The notes under the pieces are model-generated. The model searched no databases, was not told where the DNA came from, and saw only the letters and a list, made by a program, of their open reading frames with translations. Both the position numbers and the translations under genes were made by a program. Shown in pieces: positions 54,108 through 62,539 of a stretch of DNA of 64,000 nt. This DNA comes from Halococcus salifodinae DSM 8989. Its GTDB lineage: Archaea > Halobacteriota > Halobacteria > Halobacteriales > Halococcaceae. Location of the stretch: NCBI RefSeq assembly GCF_000336935.1, contig NZ_AOME01000079.1, forward strand, positions 32,755 through 96,754, given 5' to 3'. Within the stretch, counting starts at the first letter, position 1; each line of letters begins with the position of its first letter.

Positions 54108-54180
54108 CGGGCGTGACGGGATTCGAACCCGCGATCGAGAGGTTAGGAACCTCTCGCCCTATCCGCTAGGCCACACGCCC
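54108..54180 (-). tRNA. tRNA-Arg(CCU)
   Basis: 73-nt cloverleaf on the minus strand: acceptor GGGCGTG/CACGCCC with discriminator G; D stem GCCT/GGGC (one wobble); anticodon stem AGAGG/CCTCT with loop TTCCTAA, giving anticodon CCT; five-base variable region; T stem GCGGG/CCCGT (G-T closing pair) with loop TTCGAAT. No intron and no encoded CCA. The 5' end is at 54180. Confidence 0.95.
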
Positions 54181-54220
54181 CGGCGGGGCGAAGTGGCGGG
54201 TGGGAAAAACCGTTGTGTTG

Positions 54221-54544
54221 TTAGTTGCTCTCGACTTCGGTGTTCTTCTCGTTGACTTCCGGCGGGTTGTGATCGACCGCGTCGCCCCCCGAACTGGCCT
54301 CGTTCGCGGCGTTTGCCGTCTCCGAAGTGGCGTCGCTCTGGGCGACGTCCTGCATGTCTTCGAGTTCGTTCTCGACTTCCGATCGTCCTTGCTCGAACTC
54401 GCCGCGGGCTTCGCCGAGTGCGCCAGCGAGTTCGGGGATCTTGTTCGCCCCGAACAGGAAGACGATGATCACGAGAATGATCAACACCTCCGGCCCGCCG
54501 GGAATGCCTGGTATCTGGAGTATGGCTCCGAACATCGTGGTCAT
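54221..54544 (-). CDS. tatA: Twin-arginine translocase subunit TatA
   Basis: 107-residue TatA/E-type protein. A short N-terminal membrane helix (GPEVLIILVIIVFLFGANKIPELAG, about residues 17-40, with the conserved FG hinge) is followed by an amphipathic helix (LGEARGEFEQGRSEVENEL) and a disordered acidic tail. TatA oligomers form the pore for folded Tat substrates, the main export route in haloarchaea; the BMP lipoprotein in this window is such a substrate. The ATG at 54544 is used; one three codons in is also possible. No tatC is nearby. Confidence 0.93.
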   Translation of the reverse strand: MTTMFGAILQIPGIPGGPEVLIILVIIVFLFGANKIPELAGALGEARGEFEQGRSEVENELEDMQDVAQSDATSETANAANEASSGGDAVDHNPPEVNEKNTEVESN

Positions 54545-54618
54545 AGCTTACGAACTGTGTAATATAGGCTTTTTGCTCGGGTAGGAAGCGTTTTGCGCTC
54601 GTCACGTCTACCCGGCTC

Positions 54619-54792
54619 GTGGCCGATATCGGCGACACGGCCCCCGATTTCACCACACTGCTCGCGAACGGCGACCTCGCCGAGACGCTCGCCCTCGCCG
54701 ATCGGTGCGGCGCTGTACCGTCTCGATCATTCACCGCAGCACACGACCCCATCAGTTTTCCTTCCAGCCATCGAACGCCGTCCGATGAGTGA
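54619..54792 (+). pseudogene. Peroxiredoxin N-terminal remnant
   Basis: A GTG-initiated 57-codon frame begins with ADIGDTAPDFTTLLANGDLAE, the hallmark start of AhpC/TSA peroxiredoxins (V-G-D-x-A-P-D-F-x-L-x-N). It then loses similarity before the catalytic PxxxTxxC region and stops inside the next gene. The rest of the peroxiredoxin is absent, so I treat it as a decayed stub between tatA and the HD-hydrolase gene. Confidence 0.6.
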
Positions 54793-55606
54793 CACCGCCG
54801 GCACCGCGAACAGCGGTCGCGTCTACGCCCCCGAAAACGACCACGCGTTCCCCGACGAACGGGTCAACGAGGTGCTCGATCTCGTCGAAAGCGACCCCGA
54901 GATCCAGGCGTACCTCGACGCCCAGAACGTCAACCCGGTCGCGCGCAAGCGCTACAACGACCACGGAGCGAAACACATCTCGATCGTGCGCAACCGTGCG
55001 CTCTGTCTGTACGACCTGCTCAAGGCCGGCAGCGTCCAGTTCAACGGCGCAGCCGATCAGGGTCTCGACGAAGCCGACGAGCCCGTGATCATCGCACTCG
55101 CCGCCACGCTCCACGACATCGGCCACGTCGTCCACCGCGACGAGCACCCCTACTACTCGATCCCGCTCGCCGCCGACGTGCTCGATCGGGTCCTCCCCGA
55201 GTTCGGGTTCTACGACACCGAAGCCCGCGTCCGTGTCAAGGGCGAAGTCCTCCACGCGATCCTCTGCCATCACACTCCGGAGACGCCGCTGACCCTGGAG
55301 GCGGGCGTCGTCCGGGTCGCCGACGCGCTCGACATGGAACACGGCCGCTCGCGCAAACCCTACGAGCAGGGCGGGCGGGGGATCAACACCGTGTCGAGTC
55401 AGGCGATCCAGGAGGTCTCGCTCGAAACCGGCGACGGTGCGCCCGTCCTCGTCGAGATCGAGATGACCGACGCTGCCGGCGTCTACCAGGTCGACACGCT
55501 CCTGAAGGCCAAACTCACCGACTCCGGTCTCGAAGACCACATCCGGATCGTCGCCGTCACGACCCACAGCGCCGACGAACAGCTGGTCGAACGCGTCGAG
55601 CTCTGA
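54785..55606 (+). CDS. HD-domain phosphohydrolase
   Basis: 273-residue protein with an HD metal-dependent phosphohydrolase domain: His in YNDHGAKHISIV (about residues 58-69), the HD pair in LAATLHDIGHVVHRDEHP (about residues 103-120), His in AILCHHTPETP and Asp in VRVADALDME. A C-terminal beta/alpha domain (APVLVEIEMTDAAGVYQ to VVTTH-type end) resembles a ligand-binding module. It probably acts on nucleotides; substrate unknown. ATG at 54785. Confidence 0.88.
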   Translation: MSDTAGTANSGRVYAPENDHAFPDERVNEVLDLVESDPEIQAYLDAQNVNPVARKRYNDHGAKHISIVRNRALCLYDLLKAGSVQFNGAADQGLDEADEPVIIALAATLHDIGHVVHRDEHPYYSIPLAADVLDRVLPEFGFYDTEARVRVKGEVLHAILCHHTPETPLTLEAGVVRVADALDMEHGRSRKPYEQGGRGINTVSSQAIQEVSLETGDGAPVLVEIEMTDAAGVYQVDTLLKAKLTDSGLEDHIRIVAVTTHSADEQLVERVEL

Positions 55607-55680
55607 TCTCCCCGCATCTTCCCCGCCACAGCGCACGAGTTCGGGTGATTTATGTCGTCGAAGCACGTCCTCCCGGATGC

Positions 55681-55753
55681 GCGTCAGTGGTGTAGCCTGG
55701 TATCACCTCAGCTTCCCATGCTGATGACCCGCGTTCAAATCGCGGCTGACGCA
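55681..55753 (+). tRNA. tRNA-Gly(CCC)
   Basis: 73-nt cloverleaf: acceptor GCGTCAG/CTGACGC with discriminator A; D arm GTG-TAGCCTGGTAT-CAC; anticodon stem TCAGC/GCTGA with loop TTCCCAT, giving anticodon CCC; T stem CCGCG/CGCGG with loop TTCAAAT. No intron and no encoded CCA. It lies 5.5 kb from the intron-bearing tRNA-Gly(UCC). Confidence 0.95.
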
Positions 55754-55775
55754 CTTCTCTCCATCCGACTACCGA

Positions 55776-57557
55776 CTATCGGTCGTCGGGCTCTCGCTCG
55801 ACGTCGATCGGTGTGCCGATCGGCCCTGCCTCTTCGTCCCCGGTATCGCGCTCGGCCATGGTGTCGGTCGCGCCGTCACCTTCGGTCACGGAGTCCGTGT
55901 CCTGTCCGCGACGCTGGCGCAGGCTCTGGCGAGTGAACTCCGGCGTGGCCTGGAGCCGCTGTCGGCTGCGGAACGACCGGTACAACAAGAGTGCAATTCC
56001 CACCGAGAACGTCGCGGCGACCGCAGTCGCAAACGGCGTCGCGAACGCGTAGAGTATCGCCACCGAAAGCACGCCCGCCGTCAGCAGGAGGCCGAAGACC
56101 AGGCGGTTCGCGAGCGATTCGAACAGGCCGTCGGTGTCGTCGAGATCGGCGTGTACAGTGAGATCGCCCCGGTTGAGTCCGTCGAGCGCACGTTCGAGTT
56201 TCGGCGGGGTTCGCACCGTGGCCTCGGCGAGGTCGGTGACCTCCGTGCCGCGCTGTTCGAGGAACTGCTTGATCCCTTCCTCACGATACCCCTCCTCGAC
56301 GAGGTAGTCGGTCGCGACCGAGATGAAATCGAAGTTCTGATCGAGCGTGACACAGACCCCCTCGACGACGGTCGCGACACGAAGGACCAGGGCGAGGTTC
56401 GCGGGCAGCCGGAGCGGGAACTCGTAGATGGTGTCCTCGACCTGCCCGACGACCTCCTGAACGCGGTACTGGTCGACCTCCTCGCCCCGGATGTCCTGTA
56501 TCGCGAGCTCCATCACGTTGCCCATCGTCTCGCGGTCGGCGGTCGGGCTGAGGGTGCCCATCTCGACCAGTGCGTCGAGGATCGCGTCGATGTCCTGGTT
56601 CGCGATCCCGATGTAGAACTCCACGATCTTGCTCTGGATGTAGTCGTCGACCCGACCGCTCATCCCGAAGTCGTAGAACACGAGCGTGCCGTCGGGTTCG
56701 ACCGCGAGGTTGCCGGGATGGGGATCGGCGTGGAACACGCCGTCGTCGACGATCATCTGGAGGTAGACCCGTTCGAGGCGCTCCGACAGCTTGGTGCGGT
56801 CGATCCCCATCTCATCGAGCTCGTCGACCGCGGTGATCTTGGTCCCGGGAACGTACTCCATCGTGAGCACGCGGGGGGTGGAGTGACTCTCGACCACGTT
56901 CGGGATGCGGATCGTGTCGTCGCCCGCGAAGTTCTCCCGGATCTCCTGGAGCATCCGTGCCTCCCGAGTGTAGTCGATCTCCTCGTGGATCGTCTTGTCG
57001 AACTCCTCGGCCAGCGTTTCGAGCGAGAACGAGCGCGCCTCGCCGATGAACCGGATGAGGACGGGCAGACTCCACTTGATGACCTGGAGATCGGCCTCGA
57101 TCAGCGATTCGATGTCCGGTCGACGGACCTTGACCGCGACCGGCTCGCCCTCTAGCTCCGCCCGGTAGACCTGACCGAGGCTCGCACCGGATATCGCGTC
57201 GGTGTCGAACGCCGAGAACGCCTCGTCGACCGATCCCAGCTCTTCCTCGACCACCGGTTCGGCCTCGGCCCATTCCGCAGGGGGGACCTCGTCCTGGAGC
57301 TTCGAGAACTCCGCGACGTACTCTGGTGGCAGGACGTCGGGCCGCGTCGAGAGGAGCTGGCCGAGCTTGATGAACGTCGGGCCGAGTGTCAACAGCGAAT
57401 CGAGCAGCACACGCGCGCGTTCGCGTCGCATCGTGCTCGTGACCTCACGCCGCCCGCCGAACAGGAAGTATCGTCGGCGGTCCCGAAGGTACGCGACGAT
57501 CAGCGGGAGGAACTGGCGGAAGACGACGAAGAACCGGCCGTACGCACGGAGGTTCAC
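55776..57557 (-). CDS. AarF/UbiB/ABC1 family atypical kinase
   Basis: 593-residue membrane-associated kinase-like protein. Family-specific KxGQ motif FIKLGQLLSTRPDVLPPEY (about residues 61-79), the Ala-rich loop GASLGQVYRAEL replacing the Gly-rich loop, VAVKVRRP, the catalytic HADPHPGN and the DFG of YDFGMSGR are all present. Two C-terminal membrane helices (about residues 500-545) precede an acidic tail. Bacterial and eukaryotic members support quinone biosynthesis or lipid homeostasis; the archaeal role is inferred. It starts with GTG at 57557, 13 nt downstream of the hsp20 stop. Confidence 0.93.
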   Translation of the reverse strand: MNLRAYGRFFVVFRQFLPLIVAYLRDRRRYFLFGGRREVTSTMRRERARVLLDSLLTLGPTFIKLGQLLSTRPDVLPPEYVAEFSKLQDEVPPAEWAEAEPVVEEELGSVDEAFSAFDTDAISGASLGQVYRAELEGEPVAVKVRRPDIESLIEADLQVIKWSLPVLIRFIGEARSFSLETLAEEFDKTIHEEIDYTREARMLQEIRENFAGDDTIRIPNVVESHSTPRVLTMEYVPGTKITAVDELDEMGIDRTKLSERLERVYLQMIVDDGVFHADPHPGNLAVEPDGTLVFYDFGMSGRVDDYIQSKIVEFYIGIANQDIDAILDALVEMGTLSPTADRETMGNVMELAIQDIRGEEVDQYRVQEVVGQVEDTIYEFPLRLPANLALVLRVATVVEGVCVTLDQNFDFISVATDYLVEEGYREEGIKQFLEQRGTEVTDLAEATVRTPPKLERALDGLNRGDLTVHADLDDTDGLFESLANRLVFGLLLTAGVLSVAILYAFATPFATAVAATFSVGIALLLYRSFRSRQRLQATPEFTRQSLRQRRGQDTDSVTEGDGATDTMAERDTGDEEAGPIGTPIDVEREPDDR

Positions 57558-57570
57558 AGCGTGTGCCCCG

Positions 57571-57948
57571 TCACAGCTCGTCGGACTCGCTCCCGCCGAC
57601 CGCTATCGGGATCGACGTCGCCTCGGTGGCGTCGCGCTTCGGGAGCCGGAGCGTGAGGGTGCCCCGATCGAGCGTCCCCTCCGCGCCCGTCCCGGCGACG
57701 TCCGGCGGCAGCGGGAGCTCCGCGTCGAGGAAGAGCGGCCGGTCCTCGTCGAGATACCGAAACGCCATCGGGAGGTCCTTCTCGCGCCGGGCCTCGATCC
57801 GAAGACGCGCCCCGTCGAGTCGGACATCGAGCGTCTCGCTGCCGACACCCGGAAGATCGATGACGAGGAGATACGCCGCCTCGGACTCCAGCAGGTCGGC
57901 GAACACTGGGTCCGGGAGGTCGCCCAACGCATCGCGCAGCGCGGACAT
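57571..57948 (-). CDS. hsp20: Hsp20/alpha-crystallin small heat-shock protein
   Basis: 125-residue small heat-shock chaperone. The alpha-crystallin domain spans about residues 25-110: AYLLVIDLPGVGSETLDVRLDGARLRIEARRE, then AELPLPPDVAGTG, then GTLTLRLPKRD. It ends with an I-x-I/V type tail (SIPIAV) used for oligomer contacts. It holds unfolding proteins until ATP-dependent chaperones act. The ATG at 57948 is preferred to one 18 codons upstream. It is co-directional with the AarF gene and has a 10-nt-phased repeat array upstream. Confidence 0.9.
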   Translation of the reverse strand: MSALRDALGDLPDPVFADLLESEAAYLLVIDLPGVGSETLDVRLDGARLRIEARREKDLPMAFRYLDEDRPLFLDAELPLPPDVAGTGAEGTLDRGTLTLRLPKRDATEATSIPIAVGGSESDEL

Positions 57949-58038
57949 GGGGAAACCGTGGAACGCCGGGGCGAAAAACCCCCCGATAGCGGTCACCGAC
58001 ACCCTACCAACGGCCCGATTTCACGTCTGAGACGCCGT

Positions 58039-58088
58039 GAAACAGTCCGAAACAGTGCTGAACGATCGGGAACGGTCGGTAACGGTCC
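58039..58088. repeat. Five 10-nt phased direct repeats (possible operator)
   Basis: Five consecutive 10-nt units starting at 58039, 58049, 58059, 58069 and 58079 share the pattern G-R-A-A-C-R-R-T-C-S (GAAACAGTCC, GAAACAGTGC, TGAACGATCG, GGAACGGTCG, GTAACGGTCC). They lie in the 177-nt divergent spacer between hsp20 and the 118-aa gene. The exact 10-nt period would place each unit on the same face of the helix, as expected for cooperative binding of a regulator. Confidence 0.65.
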
Positions 58089-58125
58089 ACATGGTTCATA
58101 TTGGGGAGGTGCTATCTTCGGATAG

Positions 58126-58482
58126 ATGACGAAGACCCGTCCCGAGCCCAGGGTCGAAGGTGATGCCGCCGCCGGCCCACAGCCCACCGCCACCGAACCG
58201 CCGACCGTCCTCCTCCGCAACGAAGACGACACCGATCACGCGCTCGACGTGTGTATCGCTGCCGGCGATGGCGTCCTCGTCGACGATTCGCCCACCGTCG
58301 ACGGCGACAGTCAGCGTACCGTCACCGCCACGGCCGGCAGTGTCGGCACCGTCCGGGTCGAACTCCGCGCCGACCACGGCGGCTCCGCCAGTCTCGCGTT
58401 CGATCCCGGCCAGCCCGGCTCGACGCGGGTCCCGGAGTTCGTCATCCGTCCCGAGACCATCGTCGTCGCCGGTCTCCACTGA
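58126..58482 (+). CDS. Hypothetical protein, 118 aa
   Basis: Unrecognised. After a disordered 25-residue N-terminus it shows a beta-sandwich-like pattern (PPTVLLRNEDDTDHALDVCIAAG, VGTVRVELRADHGGSASLAFD, VPEFVIRPETIVVAGLH). No signal peptide. A GGGGAGGT sequence 17 nt upstream could be a ribosome-binding site, unusual among the leaderless genes here. It is divergent from hsp20 across the phased-repeat array and may share its regulation. Confidence 0.68.
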   Translation: MTKTRPEPRVEGDAAAGPQPTATEPPTVLLRNEDDTDHALDVCIAAGDGVLVDDSPTVDGDSQRTVTATAGSVGTVRVELRADHGGSASLAFDPGQPGSTRVPEFVIRPETIVVAGLH

Positions 58483-58594
58483 AGCGCTCGTTCTCCCGGC
58501 TCTCCATTCGATCACTGCCACCAGTCGTTCTCACCGTCTTTCCTCGCCACCGTTCCGGCACACGTTTTTGCCCACCCGCCCGGTTAGGAGTGGT

Positions 58595-59809
58595 ATGAAC
58601 GACGTCCGCGAGAGCGGGTTCAAACGGCTCACTCGGCTCGAAACGGCGCGCGAACGGCTGCTCGACCGGGCCGAACCCACGGAGCGGGTCGAATCGGTCG
58701 GCCTCGTCGCCGCCGACGACCGTGTGCTCGCCGAGCCGGTCGTCAGCGAGCGGGACGTGCCGCACTACCCGCGTGCGGCGATGGACGGGTTCGCGGTTCG
58801 GGCCACCGACACGTTCGATGCGAGTCGGCGCTCGCCTGCCGTCCTCCGACGGGATGCGATCGACGATCCCGACACCGCGATGCGGGTTCACACCGGCAGC
58901 GAACTCCCGGACGGGGCCGATGCGGTCGTGATGGTCGAACACGTCGAGACGGTCGGTGACGAGATCGAGGTACTCGATCCGGTCGCCGCCGGCGAGAACG
59001 TCGCACCGGTCGGCGAGGACGTTCAGTCGGGAAAGTGCCTCTACGAACCGGGCCATCGGCTCCGGCCTTCGGACCTTGGTCTGCTGAAGTCGGTCGGCAT
59101 CGACGAGGTTTCGGTGTACGATCGCCCGACCGTGGGGGTGATACCGACGGGCGAGGAACTCGTGCAAGCCGACCCCGACCCCGGTGAAGTCGTCGAAACC
59201 AACGGTCTCACGACCTCACGGTACGTCGAGCGCTGGGGCGGACGGGCGACCTACCGCGACGTCGTGACCGACGACCGCGCGGCGCTTCGGGCGGCGATCG
59301 AGCGCGATCTGACGAAGGACCTCGTGGTGACGACTGGGGGTTCGTCGGTCGGCGAGCGCGACCTCGTTCCCGAGATCGTCGACGACCTCGGCGAGGTGCT
59401 GGTCCACGGTGTCGCGTGCAAACCCGGCCATCCCACAGGATTCGGGGTCGTCGCGGACACACCAGTTTTGATGCTCCCAGGCTATCCGGTCTCGTGTATC
59501 GTCGCCGCAGTCCAACTGCTTCGACCCGCGCTTCGGCACGTCGGCCACCACTCGGTCCGGTCCCATCCGACGACCGAGGCGCACCTCGATCGAAAGATCC
59601 CCAGCGAACCTGGCGTCCGAACCCACGCACGGATCGAGCTACGAGAGGAGGGCGACGACACGCCGACGGCCGTTCCGACGCGGACGAGCGGCGCGGGCGT
59701 GCTGTCGAGCGTCGCGCTCGCTGACGGCTGGGTGGTCGTCGCCGAAGAGCGTGAGGGGATTCCAGCGGGTGAGACCGTTGCGGTCGAACACTGGGAGGCA
59801 GAAATATGA
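58595..59809 (+). CDS. moeA: Molybdopterin molybdenumtransferase MoeA (first copy)
   Basis: 404-residue MoeA, which inserts molybdate (or tungstate) into adenylylated molybdopterin. Domains in order: N-terminal MoeA_N with PHYPRAAMDGFAVRATDT (about residues 49-66), the MoCF-binding domain with VIPTGEEL and TTGGSSVGERDLV (about residues 248-260), HGVACKPGHPTGFG and the C-terminal beta barrel. It is missing nothing obvious. Its stop overlaps the ATG of the second moeA gene (ATGA), so the two are translated together. Confidence 0.94.
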   Translation: MNDVRESGFKRLTRLETARERLLDRAEPTERVESVGLVAADDRVLAEPVVSERDVPHYPRAAMDGFAVRATDTFDASRRSPAVLRRDAIDDPDTAMRVHTGSELPDGADAVVMVEHVETVGDEIEVLDPVAAGENVAPVGEDVQSGKCLYEPGHRLRPSDLGLLKSVGIDEVSVYDRPTVGVIPTGEELVQADPDPGEVVETNGLTTSRYVERWGGRATYRDVVTDDRAALRAAIERDLTKDLVVTTGGSSVGERDLVPEIVDDLGEVLVHGVACKPGHPTGFGVVADTPVLMLPGYPVSCIVAAVQLLRPALRHVGHHSVRSHPTTEAHLDRKIPSEPGVRTHARIELREEGDDTPTAVPTRTSGAGVLSSVALADGWVVVAEEREGIPAGETVAVEHWEAEI

Positions 59810-61830
59810 GCGAGCGCAAGCAGTTCCGCGATCTCGCATCGCCTGCGGCGGCCCACGACGCGATCGCGTCGCTCGACCTCGATCCGGGAACCGAAACCGT
59901 GTCGCTCGACGCGGCCGAGGGCCGGGTACTCGCCGAGCGGGTCGACGCGACGCTCGACGTTCCCGGGTTCGACCGGTCGGCGCTCGACGGCTATGCGCTC
60001 CACGCACGCGAGACGTTCGGGGCGACCGAAACCGATCCCGCGACGTTCGATCTCGTCGGCGTCGTCGAAGCTGGCGAACGGCCGACGGTCGATCTCGATC
60101 CTGGCGAAGCGGTCGAGATCGCGACCGGCGCGGTGATGCCGCCCGACGCCGACGCGATGGTGGCAGTCGAGCGGACCGACCGCGTTGGGGGCGAGGACGT
60201 AGCGGGTGACGACGGTGGTGCAGGCAGCGACGATGCAGCGGGCGACACGGGCGGCGAGCGGGTCGCGGTCCGGACGTCGGTGACGCCGGGCGAGAACGTG
60301 ATGCCCGCTGGCGCGGACATCGCGGCGGGCGAGCGCGCACTCGGGCCCGGAACCCGGCTGACGGCGCGCGAGATCGGGCTGCTCGCCGCGCTCGGCGTCG
60401 ATCGAGTTCCGGTGCGTGCGAAACCTCGAGTCGGGATCGTCTCGACCGGCGACGAACTCGTCCGCGTTGGCGAGGATCTCGACAGCGAGGCGGGCCAGAT
60501 CTACGACGTGAACTCCAACGCGACCGCGGCCGCGGTTCGCGAGGCCGGCGGCGAGCCCGTCGTCTACCCACACGCTGGCGACGACTACGACGCACTCGAA
60601 GACGTGCTCCGTGAGGCCGCCGCCGAGTGCGATCTGGTCTGCTCGTCGGGCTCGACCTCCGCGAGCGCCGTCGACGTGATCTACAAGGTCATCGAGGAGC
60701 AGGGCGACCTTCTCCTTCATGGGGTCGCGATCAAGCCGGGCAAGCCGATGTTGGTGGGCCAGTTGGAGGTCTCCGGGTCCGAACAGGACTCGGACGGTAC
60801 GGAAGACGAGCAGAGCGAGTCTTCCGGTAGATCGGCGTACGTCGGGCTGCCCGGGTATCCGGTCTCGGCGCTCTCGATCTTCCGGACGTTCGTCGCCCCC
60901 GCGATCCGCCGGACCGCCGGGCTGCCGGAACCGGCGACCGCGACGGTCCGGGGACGGATGGCGGTCGAGGAGCGCGCCGAGGAAGGTCGTCATCGACTCG
61001 TTCCCGTCGGACTGGTCGAAAACGGTGCGGGTGAGACTCTGGTCTACCCGGTCGACAAGGGCAGCGGCGCGACCACCAGCCTCGTCGAAGCCGACGGGAT
61101 CGTGGAGATGGACGCCGAGGTCGCCTATCTCGACGCGGGCGAGGCGGTGACGATCGAGCTGTTCTCGCCCGAGGTTCGTCCTCCGACGGTTCTCGGCGTC
61201 GGCGAGGACGACCCGCTCCTCTCGCGACTGCTCGACCGGATCGACCGACCGCGCTATCTGGGTGTCGGGAGCCGTGCGGCCCGTCGGTGGCTCCGCGACG
61301 GCGTTTCCGACATCGTGGCGGTGACGGGCGATCCCGACGAACTGGACGCCAACACGACTGAGATCGGCGGCTGGACCCGCGAGTGGGGCCTCGTCGTTCC
61401 GTTCGGCAACCCCGAAGACGTGGACGATCTCGCCGATCTCGTGGATCGCGACCTCGCGTTCGTCAACCGTCCGACGGCCTCTGGATTGCGAACGACCCTC
61501 TCGAACGCGATCGCCGACCTCGCCGACGAGCGCGAGGCCGACCGCCACGATCTCGTCGACGCGATCGACGGGTTCGATTTCACCCTCGAAGCCCACGAGA
61601 GCCCGGCCCGGCGGGTGGCTGCCGGCGGGGCCGACGCGGGGCTCGGGCTCCGTGCGACCGCCGAGAAGCTCGACTGTGGGTTCGTTCCGCTCGGCGAAGA
61701 GACCGTTCGGCTGCTCGCTGCTTCGGATCGGATGGAGAAACCTGGTGTCGCGGCGCTCGAACGCGCGCTCGACGATCTCGACGAGTTGTGTACGGACCTG
61801 CCGGGATTCAAAGGTCGCCGAAGCCAGTGA
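59806..61830 (+). CDS. MoeA fused to a periplasmic-binding-protein-like domain
   Basis: 674-residue fusion. Residues 1-about 450 are a second MoeA (FDRSALDGYALHARET; VSTGDELV; SSGSTSASAVDVIYKV; HGVAIKPGKP), with a disordered acidic insert (about residues 325-345) before GLPGYPVSAL. Residues about 460-670 are a PBP-like domain of the PF12727 type (PPTVLGVGEDDPLLSRLLDRI, FVNRPTASGLRTTLS, ADAGLGLRATAEKLDCGFVPLGEE). That domain in other proteins binds molybdate or a pterin, so it may gate metal delivery or sense cofactor. Coupled to the first moeA by an ATGA overlap. Confidence 0.93.
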   Translation: MSERKQFRDLASPAAAHDAIASLDLDPGTETVSLDAAEGRVLAERVDATLDVPGFDRSALDGYALHARETFGATETDPATFDLVGVVEAGERPTVDLDPGEAVEIATGAVMPPDADAMVAVERTDRVGGEDVAGDDGGAGSDDAAGDTGGERVAVRTSVTPGENVMPAGADIAAGERALGPGTRLTAREIGLLAALGVDRVPVRAKPRVGIVSTGDELVRVGEDLDSEAGQIYDVNSNATAAAVREAGGEPVVYPHAGDDYDALEDVLREAAAECDLVCSSGSTSASAVDVIYKVIEEQGDLLLHGVAIKPGKPMLVGQLEVSGSEQDSDGTEDEQSESSGRSAYVGLPGYPVSALSIFRTFVAPAIRRTAGLPEPATATVRGRMAVEERAEEGRHRLVPVGLVENGAGETLVYPVDKGSGATTSLVEADGIVEMDAEVAYLDAGEAVTIELFSPEVRPPTVLGVGEDDPLLSRLLDRIDRPRYLGVGSRAARRWLRDGVSDIVAVTGDPDELDANTTEIGGWTREWGLVVPFGNPEDVDDLADLVDRDLAFVNRPTASGLRTTLSNAIADLADEREADRHDLVDAIDGFDFTLEAHESPARRVAAGGADAGLGLRATAEKLDCGFVPLGEETVRLLAASDRMEKPGVAALERALDDLDELCTDLPGFKGRRSQ

Positions 61831-62437
61831 TGCGGCGGTCGCCCCGGACACACCATCCCCGGCGATCGTGACCGTGGCGCTCGACGTGGATCCCGTCGAG
61901 GCCCGCGTTCCACGCTGCGCCGACGTCGTGGGGGCCGTCACCGACGAGCACCCCTTGACTCTCGGGCGCGACATCGAGGCGGTCGATCGCCAGCTGGACG
62001 GGTGCGGGATCGGGTTTCCAGCCGATCTCGCTCGTACAGCAGACCACCGCGTCGAACCGTTCGCGGAGATCGAGACGATCAAGTACCGGATTGGCGAGGA
62101 ACGGCTGGCAGTGGGTCACCACACCGATCGGGGCGTCGATCGACGCGAGGAACGCCCGCGCGTCGTCGTAGAGGAAGGTCGCGGCCGCGCGGGCCTCGGG
62201 GTCCTCGATCGCGTGGAGCGCGTCCCAGAACCGGGCAACGTCGATCCCCCACGCCCGGAGCTGGTCGTCGCGCAGACCGCCGAGCCCGTGCCAGAGCCTT
62301 TCGGCCTCGCGGTCGGTGAACCGCCGGCCGAGGCGCTCGCCGACGCGGTCGAACACGCTGCGGACGTAGCTCGCCTCGACGTCGACCAGCGTGCCGTCGA
62401 GATCGAGCAGCCAGAAATCGTACTGTGGAGGGGCCAT
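61808..62437 (-). CDS. HAD-superfamily hydrolase
   Basis: 209-residue HAD phosphatase-like enzyme. Motif I is LLDLDGTLVD (about residues 9-18, nucleophile and acid/base Asp); motif II IGVVTHCQ (Thr); motif III Lys in GWKPDPAPV; motif IV VGDGPHDVGAA, with the C1-type cap between I and II. Resembles phosphoglycolate-phosphatase-like members; substrate unknown. Its 3' end overlaps the convergent MoeA fusion gene by 23 nt. Confidence 0.9.
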   Translation of the reverse strand: MAPPQYDFWLLDLDGTLVDVEASYVRSVFDRVGERLGRRFTDREAERLWHGLGGLRDDQLRAWGIDVARFWDALHAIEDPEARAAATFLYDDARAFLASIDAPIGVVTHCQPFLANPVLDRLDLRERFDAVVCCTSEIGWKPDPAPVQLAIDRLDVAPESQGVLVGDGPHDVGAAWNAGLDGIHVERHGHDRRGWCVRGDRRITGFGDL

Positions 62438-62539
62438 CGGGCTCTGTAAATACGGTCGCCACCGATAAATCCCTTCTGCCGGGGGCCGATGACGTGCAGC
62501 AGTCGCCCGCCGGAGCGGGTCGCTGGTGATCCTGCTGCG

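Noticed and set aside
59482-62082. 866-codon minus-strand open frame
   Set aside because: It mirrors the two moeA genes in the third-base-rich antisense frame, has no domain and is Arg/Gly/Val-rich, as expected for a shadow in GC-rich DNA.
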